Origin: Paramoeba atlantica
Lineage: Eukaryota; Discosea
NCBI GenBank assembly: GCA_977017575.1
Contig: CDRNVI010000029.1
Coordinates: forward strand, 806,001-870,000
Direction: 5' to 3'
DNA length: 64,000 nt
In this document: positions 18,456-27,110 of the stretch, piece by piece
Position numbering within the stretch: the first letter of the stretch is position 1
Layout: every line of letters begins with the position of its first letter
Position numbers and translations under genes: made by a program
Notes under the pieces: model-generated
Told to the model about the DNA's origin: nothing
What the model saw: only the letters and a program-made list of their open reading frames with translations
Databases searched by the model: none

Positions 18456-19643
18456 TCATCTGGCGACCTCAATCTGAATGGAGGGAATCTTTTTCTTCCA
18501 CAATCCCTCCGTAGCTTGTGAAAATTCTAAGGCTGCCTCATCCGACATCATTGCGGGATGCTGAAAGATTCGAGGTATTTCTTTGCAATCAGCATAGAAT
18601 TCGCCCGATGTAAGTTGCTTAGAGTATATACAATGCAGGATACTATGTGATCCCTGTTGTGAAGTCTGAAACACTAAAGGGAGAAATGTTCGCGAAATAA
18701 AGTTATAAAAGGAACGAGGCAAAATGCGGTCGTAAAGATTCGACATCACAGCGCCCGGATGAACGGAAACGGAGGTAATACCCACCGCGCTGTGCTCTAA
18801 GTGCAATGCTCGAGCATCCAGAGCATTCGCAAGCTTGGATACACCATAGCACGAGACACCTGCGAAGCGCCCCTCCACCGGATAGAGGTACTCCAGAGCG
18901 TTGATCTCCCTGGGGGCGGTCAGAAAACTCGCAATACTGGACACGCAGACCACCCGCGCGTGACTTCGTTTAAGTTCGCCCATAAGCAGTCGGGTGAGAA
19001 GATAATGGCCAAGATAGTTCGTCCCATAATGAGCCTCAAATCCATCCGCTGTACATTGAGTTCCTTCAAGATAAAACACACCTGCATTGTTTATGAGGTA
19101 ATCTAACGACGTTTGGTAGGATTGAAAAAGGTTTGCACAGTTTATTATGGAAGTAGAATCCGAAAGGTCCAAAGGAAGAATCGTCACTAATGCCTTCGTG
19201 TTTTCTTTGCGGATTTCAAGGGCTGTGAGTTTCCCTTTCTGAACATTCCGACATGTCAAAAAAACATGACAATCATGAGCGCAGAGATCTTTGACCACTT
19301 CACGCCCGATGCCGGAGTTTCCACCAGTGACCAGCGCGACCTTGCCCTGCAACGAGTGCCGACAGGTGCAGGATACCCCGCGTGCGATCCAACGGCAAAA
19401 CGCGTATGATGCAATCAGGAGTGATCCCCAGGCAAGGGGTGTTGATGGTACCAAGCACTTGTATAGCACAGTAGGGACGAGTACGCATGCCAATGCCGCT
19501 TTTCCTAGCGTGAAATACACAATCCGAGGAGTAAGCCGAAGGTTTATCATCTTTAACTCTAAGATGGTAAGGACTGTTAAAGTGTTGGAATGTATTTGAT
19601 ATGCGAAAATAATAGAATATCCCACATTCCTCAATACAGACAT
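18456..19643 (-). CDS. Membrane-anchored short-chain dehydrogenase/reductase (retinol dehydrogenase-like)
   Basis: Classical SDR signals are present: TGGNSGIGREV for nucleotide binding, DLSDSTS, LINNAGVF, a serine before the active site (CVSSIAS), and YGVSK as the catalytic YxxxK. The N-terminal 75 residues include hydrophobic stretches (LGKAALACVLVPTVLYKCLV), so the enzyme is probably anchored in the ER or mitochondrial membrane. The nearest animal families are RDH11-14/WWOX-type oxidoreductases; the substrate cannot be set from sequence. Confidence 0.88.
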   Translation of the reverse strand: MSVLRNVGYSIIFAYQIHSNTLTVLTILELKMINLRLTPRIVYFTLGKAALACVLVPTVLYKCLVPSTPLAWGSLLIASYAFCRWIARGVSCTCRHSLQGKVALVTGGNSGIGREVVKDLCAHDCHVFLTCRNVQKGKLTALEIRKENTKALVTILPLDLSDSTSIINCANLFQSYQTSLDYLINNAGVFYLEGTQCTADGFEAHYGTNYLGHYLLTRLLMGELKRSHARVVCVSSIASFLTAPREINALEYLYPVEGRFAGVSCYGVSKLANALDARALHLEHSAVGITSVSVHPGAVMSNLYDRILPRSFYNFISRTFLPLVFQTSQQGSHSILHCIYSKQLTSGEFYADCKEIPRIFQHPAMMSDEAALEFSQATEGLWKKKIPSIQIEVAR

Positions 19644-19765
19644 GTTTCTTTTTTCAACATGGTTTCAATATGGTTTCGGGGTTCTTATTTATGTCAGTAC
19701 TAAAGGTTGACAGTGATCTGTTGACGTTCAAGAAACAGAAAAAGAGAGAACAGACCTATCGATAT

Positions 19766-21055
19766 TCAGTGACCTCTCTTTCGCGCCCTCCAATGTGCCG
19801 ACTTTGCGGACCACATATTACTGGGTGTTAGTCCGATCGCCGGGGCAACACGGCGACTGCGCTCACAGGCTCCAAGCTGATGAACATCCGAGAAATGTAC
19901 ACTTTCTGGGTCCGCAGTAGAGAACACTGGACGATATATTCGCCCAAGCGCATCGTAGATGGCTCGAAAAACAAGGCCTGTAGGGGAGGAAGAAGTGCCC
20001 ATTGATAGAGTAGTGTCTTTACTGTCAACCGTATCCTCCAGTGCATGATCGGGAATACAAGATACGTGCGAGATAGAAGAGAGAACCCCGTACCCTTTCG
20101 GTGACGTATGTGAAATCGCAGCGTAAAATGGACCCAAATCAAGTGGCACATCTCGCGCTGGGAGGCGAACCTGCGTTAGTTTTCGTTTTAAGAAAAGGTT
20201 TAGATTTTTGAAAGGAGATAACGTGGCGCCGAGTCGTTCTAAATACGAAAGTTGCGGATACAACAGGAATAAGCCAATGAGCTGTGAACCCAAAGTATCA
20301 GTATCATTCTCTTCCGGGCTTCTCGGTAGAAAAATACTTTTATCAAGGGAAAAAACCCTCTCCCATGACTTCAGATGCTCATAAAGCAAAAAATAATTTC
20401 TTAGGTTAACATGCGCTACTAGATTTTCAGAAAGTGTACGCAAATTCATGGTTTCTTCGGGTTCCATTTGACGTTCGTCAACGATTTTAATTAAAGGCTT
20501 CACAAGTTTCTGAACAATGGATACTGTAAGGTTCGCCAAGTTTGCAAAAGAATTGCTAGAGACCGATTTTCGAGCACTTTCAAGTCGCACATGCGGTCGA
20601 AATAGATAATGGAGTATGGAAATAGGCCCATGAAGAGAATAGGTCGCACGTCCTATAAAATTGTGAGAAAGAACGCCTTTCCCTGCTTCGTTCAGATATA
20701 TCTGATCCTGGCTAATAATGCCATATTTCAAAGATTTCATTAATGAAATTGGTCCACGTAAAGCAGAAGGGATGGTCGTGACGGTTGATGAAGGTCGATC
20801 GACAAGATGCACTCTGCAAATCCTAGTTGACCCGGATCCAACAGGAGAAACACTTGTTATACTTGCATGAGGAGAATTTGAAATCAATTCGAAATTCCTA
20901 TATTGCAGCGCGGCACGAATGGACCAACAAGTTGGTGAATCATCATCATTTGCAAAGACAAGTTTCCCATGTCGGCCGTTTTTTTCCCATAATTCACTCT
21001 TTGATGATATTAGTCTCTTACTACGGGACTGAATGACGGAACTGATTCGTAGCAT
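19766..21055 (-). CDS. Metaxin-like GST-fold protein, probably mitochondrial
   Basis: The N-terminus (MLRISSVIQSRSKRLISS) looks like a mitochondrial presequence. A thioredoxin-like segment follows, with CWSIRAALQYRNF at the position of the GST N-domain active helix. The later segment from DKSIFLPRSPEEN through LGSQLIGLFLLYPQL to NLNLFLKRKL resembles the all-alpha domain of metaxins and failed-axon-connection proteins. Metaxins belong to the outer-membrane SAM import machinery. The final 110 residues are not assignable. This is a fold-level call from short motifs, so an unrelated GST-like protein remains possible. Confidence 0.42.
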   Translation of the reverse strand: MLRISSVIQSRSKRLISSKSELWEKNGRHGKLVFANDDDSPTCWSIRAALQYRNFELISNSPHASITSVSPVGSGSTRICRVHLVDRPSSTVTTIPSALRGPISLMKSLKYGIISQDQIYLNEAGKGVLSHNFIGRATYSLHGPISILHYLFRPHVRLESARKSVSSNSFANLANLTVSIVQKLVKPLIKIVDERQMEPEETMNLRTLSENLVAHVNLRNYFLLYEHLKSWERVFSLDKSIFLPRSPEENDTDTLGSQLIGLFLLYPQLSYLERLGATLSPFKNLNLFLKRKLTQVRLPARDVPLDLGPFYAAISHTSPKGYGVLSSISHVSCIPDHALEDTVDSKDTTLSMGTSSSPTGLVFRAIYDALGRIYRPVFSTADPESVHFSDVHQLGACERSRRVAPAIGLTPSNMWSAKSAHWRARKRGH

Positions 21056-21338
21056 TTACCACACGTTACCACACATTAAGTTCAATTACCAAAATATAAC
21101 GCGTAGGGGTGGAATACATGTAATACGGTATTATACGCGTGCTGTAATACGCGTATAATTATTGTAATTTAATTTATTGTAATTTAATACGCTGGTGAAG
21201 TGGATCATTCCGGGACACACGTACAGGACTCTAAAATGTGTAGATACAATACATGTACAAGGAATACATGCACCTTGGCGCGCCGAAGCACGATAGATAT
21301 CATGATAGAATCCCCAGTTAGAGCGATGCTACTACACG

Positions 21339-22319
21339 CTAAGTCGACTCGTGAAGCCTTTTATTCGCTTCGAGCAGCTTTTTCGCAATATCCGGAAAAT
21401 CTGTAATGAAGATATCAGTTAGCTCACGAAAAGTAAGCGAAATACGACGCGAGGAAATGTTGCTTGTCGCAATAGCATGTTTCCAATAGTATCGGCTTGG
21501 ACCTGAAAGAACGTATACGGCTCGTCTGGGAACCGTAATGCGAGCTACGTAAGAATCACGGACTTCCCTCTTACGCACTTGATTGACCCAAGATTCAGAC
21601 TCTGCATGAGTCAAAGACGAGTCCGAAGTATTTAGATTTTCGTGTTCCATCGTAAAAATGAGCTCCGTACCCGACAAAAGGTTGAATCCGACAATCCGTG
21701 GACCCCATGCCCACGTATCGTCCAGGTGTGGATCAATATGAGAGCCTCGAACGGGAGAATACTCTAGTGCTACCATCTCTGCTGCGCGAAAACCATGCAT
21801 AACATCCTTCACTGTACCATATGGCATACCAGAGGTCTCCGTAGCAGTTCCTGAATGCTTGAAGTTAAACTCATAATTATCCGGTTGAACAACCTCAGTA
21901 CAACTCGACAAACGTCGCAAAGCGTCACCCACGATACCTGGAATAGGTTCAAAGTCAGTGTCTAGCTTTGCTCTCCGACGCAAAAAGTTAATTTTCGGTC
22001 CAAAATCTTGTTTCCGGCGTCCGCTTTGTGATGGAGTCCAATTCCGCACTTTTGAAGCGTTTGTAATGGATTCATCCTTTGAGCAAGCAGATGATATGCA
22101 TGGTTGAAATAGAGTGTCTTCATTGTCAAGGAATTGTACTAACGATTTTTCTTCAGATAAAGTGAGAAAATCAGGCAGAAGAATTAATCCGGGAACATCA
22201 ACTGCATTGGTGGTATCAATTCTAGTTGGTTCATAAAGAGGACGCTTGTTACAAAGCTTACAAGACCGTATTCTTGTGCAACAACATGCCTCGACTCGGG
22301 ATGTTTCCATAGTAACCAA
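21339..22319 (-). CDS. ALKBH4: ALKBH4-type 2-oxoglutarate/Fe(II) dioxygenase
   Basis: The ALKBH4 signature SGRRKQDFGPKINF is present, with GIVGDAL, then GSHIDPHLDDTWAWGPRIVGFNLLS supplying the iron-binding HxD. Downstream, YYWKHAI provides the distal His, and SRRISLTFREL the 2-oxoglutarate-binding Arg. An N-terminal cysteine cluster (CCCTRIRSCKLC) is also typical of ALKBH4. In animals ALKBH4 acts on methylated actin and possibly DNA; the substrate here is unknown. All catalytic residues are kept. Confidence 0.9.
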   Translation of the reverse strand: MVTMETSRVEACCCTRIRSCKLCNKRPLYEPTRIDTTNAVDVPGLILLPDFLTLSEEKSLVQFLDNEDTLFQPCISSACSKDESITNASKVRNWTPSQSGRRKQDFGPKINFLRRRAKLDTDFEPIPGIVGDALRRLSSCTEVVQPDNYEFNFKHSGTATETSGMPYGTVKDVMHGFRAAEMVALEYSPVRGSHIDPHLDDTWAWGPRIVGFNLLSGTELIFTMEHENLNTSDSSLTHAESESWVNQVRKREVRDSYVARITVPRRAVYVLSGPSRYYWKHAIATSNISSRRISLTFRELTDIFITDFPDIAKKLLEANKRLHEST

Positions 22320-22806
22320 TCTGTACGTGTTAGCTCCACTTGGATATTCTCTTGCTCCGGTTAGGGATACTATGAATACATTTTCCTATTGATTTAGAGA
22401 AATAGCCTATAATTTATTTATGAATTTACATCTTACTATAATGTAGCCTAGCACACTAAGACTTGGTGTACCACATCTTAGAGCCCTGCCTGTGACATCT
22501 TTCGAAAAGGCAATATTAATGAATCCTTCTAAAAGTATCATACAGTATAAAATGCTTTGCTTACTTTTACACTGTGCGGTATACTGTAATGCATTGTACT
22601 GGCTGCATGACTACCCTATGCAATGGTTGCTTTAGAAATATAATGCTTATAGAAAATGAGAACATTGACCAAAATCTTGGTTGCACTAGACAAAAAAGTC
22701 TGGATTACAAGTGCATTCGAATAGGATTAGTTCTACATACTACTATATGAACGTACTAGAGATCATGTGCTAGATATCGACGCTAGGAGAAATACCCCAC
22801 AGCCAC
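22320..22806. other. Intergenic spacer, nothing recognised
   Basis: About 490 AT-rich bases between the ALKBH4 start and the R3H gene stop. No repeat, RNA or ORF could be supported. Confidence 0.5.
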
Positions 22807-23961
22807 TCAAGTGCTCGGTTTTCGTCTCTTTCTTCCAATACCCTCTTCTACAGCTGTAATAGCATTCGGTGCAGTATCAGTAAAAGACAATGTACCCATT
22901 TTTGGTAAAGTAGACGATTCTTTCGGATCATTGGAATGATTTGGTGAGCTGAACGGTTCGAAACGACGCTTTTGGGCCGTTTTCATTTTTTCGGGAGGTG
23001 AATCGGCCGTTTCTAAAGATGAGTCTGTCCTCAGTGTCGCACTTGGCATGTCGCGCGCCTTGGATAACACATGAACCCATTCGTCACCCATCAATTTATT
23101 TCGCAAAACATTGTCTTTGAGTGGATTATCCAGCTCCCTTCCATGCTCCGGAGGTTCTGTGATAGAAGCGGGAAACGGCTCTCGATGCTTTGGGTCATGT
23201 ACCGCATATGCGTTAGGATCCGCCGTTGCTTTAAACTGTGCGAAGCGGGAGAGAGTATCGTTACCTCTTGCTTCATCATTTTTGTCGGACAAATGTTTGG
23301 TGGAAGACAATTCCGGTTTCGGAATGAACACGGGTGTCCTTACTACGCCAGCAATGTCACCACCTCTACGATCTCGGGCGGAAGCGATAGACGGATCTGT
23401 GCTGGCCATCTCGTCAATAGACTGCATGGAAGGCAGCGGGGCTGATATCCGGTAAAAAAGCATGTCCTTCTTTAGCACAAGATGTCGATCCATCCCGCTT
23501 CCTTCGCTGTGATGCCCAAGATTGTACAATTGTGCCAGTCGATGCAACTCTTTTCGATCGTAGCCGCTAAGATTTGACGGACAAACGTAGCTTGTTTGGG
23601 TGTCATCCTCCACAAATTGCGCAATGTGCTTTGACCAAAAATGTACAAAACGGGGTCTATCTTCTGCCACAGTAAGTTCATTTCTTGCCTTTACAAGTCG
23701 AATATCTTCGGAAGTAAGCTTCATGTACTGCGGCAGTAACTGTAACGTCTCCGGAGCAGTCAGCGCGGCCAAAGTGTCCACTCCATACATCGTACTTGTC
23801 GAAAAAGACTTCCCGTCGTGTTCCGTGCTAAAATCACCGCCATTTCTTTGCTGTTGCAGAGCACGTGCAGCCTGGGAAGCAGCAGATAGGAAATGACGCT
23901 GCTTGCGAACAACATCGCTTGCAGCTTTTGCCATTGCCAACACTTCGTCAGACGAATTCAT
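22807..23961 (-). CDS. R3H-domain protein, putative nucleic-acid binder
   Basis: Residues around 105-170 match an R3H domain: RFVHFWSKHI, then YDRKELHRLAQLYNLGHHSEG, which holds the RxxxH spacing and the Gly-His-Ser region, and a closing RHLVLKK. R3H domains bind single-stranded nucleic acid. The N-terminal Ala/Gln-rich helix and the Ser/Pro/Lys-rich C-terminal half have no other domain. The C-terminus ends in a basic GRKRRK cluster that could be a nuclear signal. The exact role is unknown. Confidence 0.75.
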   Translation of the reverse strand: MNSSDEVLAMAKAASDVVRKQRHFLSAASQAARALQQQRNGGDFSTEHDGKSFSTSTMYGVDTLAALTAPETLQLLPQYMKLTSEDIRLVKARNELTVAEDRPRFVHFWSKHIAQFVEDDTQTSYVCPSNLSGYDRKELHRLAQLYNLGHHSEGSGMDRHLVLKKDMLFYRISAPLPSMQSIDEMASTDPSIASARDRRGGDIAGVVRTPVFIPKPELSSTKHLSDKNDEARGNDTLSRFAQFKATADPNAYAVHDPKHREPFPASITEPPEHGRELDNPLKDNVLRNKLMGDEWVHVLSKARDMPSATLRTDSSLETADSPPEKMKTAQKRRFEPFSSPNHSNDPKESSTLPKMGTLSFTDTAPNAITAVEEGIGRKRRKPST

Positions 23962-24231
23962 TCAAGTAGTGGAAAAGATAATAAAATTCTTCACCCTTAT
24001 TATGGAGTGAAAAAGACTCTCTATGTCAATATCACATTTATTTATTTACGTCATATTATATGACATATTGATATGATGTACTCTATTTCTCATTGATTTT
24101 AATAAATGGCAAGTCACAAATTTTGAAAAACAGTTATGAAAATTCTAAAATTAATAAATTTAGTTTTTGTTCATAAAAATCTTTTAGAACATAAACGGGG
24201 GTACGGCTTAATGTACCGGGTACTTTTTTAT

Positions 24232-24275
24232 ATACTGGGGGGGTATATTGGGTAGCGATTATACCCCCCCAGTAT
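24232..24275. repeat. Perfect 16-bp inverted repeat with G7/C7 core
   Basis: ATACTGGGGGGGTATA is followed, after 12 bases, by its exact complement. Similar TACCCCCC ends flank the MITE at 13128-13753, so this may be a relic end or a solo palindrome of that family. Confidence 0.6.
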
Positions 24276-24356
24276 TGCCCCTTCATGTATTACCCCCATC
24301 ATGTATTGCCCCTTCTAACATTTTTGGTTTACCGCAAAAAAACATTGGAGCTAATA

Positions 24357-25635
24357 CAGTAACTAACAAAAGTGTTCAAATGTTTTCACAAATTTTAATG
24401 TTTTTATATTTTACAAAAGAGATGCAGAGGATAATGCAGTAGTATATTACAGTAGTGTAGGCTGGAGTAGTGCTTACAATCCCACATACTTAGACTTCAT
24501 CAACGATCTTACTATAAAAAACTATGAAAGATAATGCGAGCCCAACACTTGAACACTTTTTTCACTTTTTTGAGATTATTTTTTTTTGACCAAAACTTTG
24601 CCTTACTTCACCCTTACCAAACCAAAATGACCAAAACTTAATACTTCGTAAGTCCCCCCTTCGCCCTAATTCTGCCTTCAAACGACGGGGCATGCTACGG
24701 ACAAGAGGAAGACATGCACTCGGAGGAAGGCCTGCCCACGCTTTTTGGGCGCGTCCCCAAAGTTCCAACATTCCTACGGGAGGATCTGGATGATCCGCAG
24801 TTGACTTTTTGAGCTCGCCCCACAGGTGCTCTATGGGATTTAAATCAGGAGACTGCGGGGGCCAGTCTAGGACACACAATTCTTGTAAATGAAGGAATTC
24901 CAGGGCCTTCTTACTCGTGTGCTTTGGATCATTATCTTGCTGGAAGATGATCCAGTCCTTCATGACTTCCAACTTGTGGAGGGAAGGAGACAAATCCTGT
25001 GAAGTATTCGAACGTACTGTTCAGCATTCATGTTGCCATGAACCAGAGCAATGGAGCCCACGCCGTGAAACATCATACACCCCCATACCGTGATGGATCC
25101 CCACCGTACTTCACGGTGCTGTGTGTATTTCGCTCTGAAAGTGCTTCCCCAAAGCTCACCCACGCCCACCTGCAGCCATTCGACTCGAAACGGCAGATCT
25201 TACTTTCATCAGTGAAAAGCACACGGCTCCAGTCGGCGTTCGTCCAATGCTCGTACTTCTTTGCAAAAGCAAGACGTAGAGCTTTGTGACGCTTCGTAAG
25301 GTGGGGTTTCCGTAATTTCTTCTTCCCCTTCAAACCACGCTACCAAAGGTAAACCCGAATGGTTTGGGGTGAAACATCTGCAACCCCCTCATCTCTCAAC
25401 CGTTTACTGGTAGCGACTGCATCCCTTAACAGGGCGACCTGTTTTCGGTTTGTTAACTAAGTTGGGTGTAATGTTATTTACATTTCCTACGCTCAATTGT
25501 AGATATAACGATACTTTCCGAATTGATAATCCGTTCTTTAGTTTTTCTATAACAAGCCTACGTAGATCACTGGGTGTACTGCGCATAGTGCAATGAAACG
25601 CAAAGTAAATAACGAAAATCTTACTCCATTTACTG
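24357..25635 (-). mobile_element. Tc1-type (DD34E) DNA transposon, dead
   Basis: Transposase pieces lie on the minus strand in three frames. They are an N-terminal HTH start (25404-25586, beginning MRSTPSDLRRLVIEK), a middle piece with VLFTDES (25073-25333), a third piece (24960-25169), and the C-terminal part (24562-24993) with QQDNDPKHTS and WPPQSPDLNPIEHLW. Exactly 34 residues separate the second Asp from the Glu, which defines the Tc1 clade. At least three frame changes make it non-functional. TA|CAGTAA at 24355 and its mirror, TTACTG|TA near 25636, are plausible ends with a TA duplication, but the inverted repeats are short and worn. Confidence 0.82.
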
Positions 25636-25695
25636 TACTTTTTATGCGCAGTACACCCAGTGATCTACGTAGGCTTGTTATAGAAAAGTTAAAGA
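25636..25695 (+). mobile_element. Inverted scrap of a second Tc1 transposase 5' end
   Basis: From 25643 to about 25692 the plus strand repeats the first ~50 coding bases of the neighbouring transposase (its minus strand from 25586), with one or two differences. It starts at the same ATG, then breaks into unrelated GC-rich sequence. The two transposase starts face head to head, about 55 bases apart. Confidence 0.75.
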
Positions 25696-26000
25696 CCGTC
25701 GCCGTCCCCTACGCCGGCCCTGCCTGCCGCCGTCCTCGCGCTCCTTCTGTCCATGCGTGAGTGACACCGCCCGGTATCGAATATAACAAGACACCAAACA
25801 ATTATTGGTGTTATTCGGAGTCTCTTTTTACCGGCCGCTGATAAAGTAATTGCCTGCTTTGCTACGCTGATTCGTCAGCGAAGTATATGAAGTCTATGGA
25901 AATATAGCATGGCTCACACAGCACAAAGGCAGAACAATTGGAAATTCTCCGGCGGCTACGTCCCCTAGTTGGATATAAAGCCTCATCTATCTATCTAAAC
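25696..26000 (+). mobile_element. GC-rich retroelement-like 3' tail with TCTA microsatellite
   Basis: A compact GC-rich unit, unlike its AT-rich surroundings, ends in GGATATAAAGCCTCATCTAT and a (ATCT) run. This is the kind of microsatellite tail that ends many LINEs and SINEs. It has two clean hairpins: ACACCAA/TTGGTGT at 25791-25811 and CGCTGA-TTCG-TCAGCG at 25865-25880 (UUCG loop). No protein is present. A truncated LINE 3' UTR or a SINE is the best guess. Confidence 0.4.
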
Positions 26001-26491
26001 CTTCTTAACTGATGCAAAAAAGCCGACGCGAAAATCAGTATCCTTGAGAAGTTTTCTCATTGATTTTTATAATTATAATATAGTAAATATAAATTTTCAT
26101 TTTTCTTGTAAATTATATTTATAAAAATCAATGAGAGGGAGACTGCATTATTCATGCATCTGTGCACAACGCCTTTTTTTATACCCGAAGCAAATATTCA
26201 ATGCAACTACTGGATAATTCTGAAAGAACCACTCTGAACTTTCGTTAAAGCGCAAAATCGTTGTAAGTTGTCCCAAAGAATCGCTTAGAGTTCCATTGTC
26301 CATTTTCCCCAATAATTGAACAAAGTATCAAAGATCGTTCTATGTATGTACTATGTATGTATGATAGTATTTGCAACAAAATTGCGTCAGGCAAGACATG
26401 TTAGAAAAGGAAGTATAAGACATTTATACAGAGTTACCACAATTAGTTATGATAAATTCGGTAAAGCCATTTAAGCGGACTCTTGTATGAG
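26001..26491. other. AT-rich spacer
   Basis: Holds an inverted pair of TCTCATTGATTTTTATAA-type sequence around 26057-26145 with an AT loop, and no gene. It may be another worn palindromic repeat. Confidence 0.4.
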
Positions 26492-26875
26492 TTACGCTTT
26501 TGAATGCTTCAAGGAGTAATCATAAAGTTGTTCTAGAACACGTTCTTCGTTTTTATCAACACAGCGCTCAAAATCGTCAATAGTGGAAGAACAATGCTTC
26601 ATCAAATTAATCTTGATAGTGTTCAAATTGCTGTTCTTAGCATCAGGGCTATGTTCCCAGTCTACAGACATGGAATCTTGTGATCTTTCAGCCGAATACT
26701 TATTGTAGCATTGCGCAGCACGCTCCCATTCTTCCTTGCAGGGTTCATCTAATACTGGCGTATTACTCTGTATAACTTTCTGAAAGCTTTGGAACGAACG
26801 ACTAAGGTGGTCTTGTACAACTCGATACGTGTTTATCTCCGAGTCCAACGCGTCTATATCTAGTGAATCTGTCAT
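26492..26875 (-). CDS. Twin CX9C (CHCH-fold) small mitochondrial protein
   Basis: The 127-residue protein has two cysteine pairs with exact nine-residue spacing: CKEEWERAAQC and CSSTIDDFERC, about 40 residues apart. This is the twin CX9C signature of intermembrane-space proteins oxidised by the Mia40/Erv1 relay (in trypanosomes, Erv1 alone). The linker between the helices is longer than in most members. It could be an oxidase or complex assembly factor; no specific orthologue is recognised. Confidence 0.75.
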   Translation of the reverse strand: MTDSLDIDALDSEINTYRVVQDHLSRSFQSFQKVIQSNTPVLDEPCKEEWERAAQCYNKYSAERSQDSMSVDWEHSPDAKNSNLNTIKINLMKHCSSTIDDFERCVDKNEERVLEQLYDYSLKHSKA

Positions 26876-27110
26876 TTAGTGAAAATTAAGGCTCATGTTA
26901 GTCAAAATTGTTGCGCTACAAAGTAATCCCATAAATTCTATATCGAAATACTGCGTTATGGTCGTAGTACTACATACAAGTTTTCATGTATTGCACTGTA
27001 TATATCAGTCGTAAGAACTGAAATTCAATTCACAGATGATATGCCATCAAACTAGCATAAAAGCTTCACTAAACGACTTCCTACGCGGTCTCAGACTAAC
27101 AATTCACATT

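Noticed and set aside
25696-26000. Possible spliced-leader or snRNA gene
   Set aside because: The hairpins are suggestive, but no known leader sequence or Sm site is visible, and the TCTA tail fits a retroelement better.
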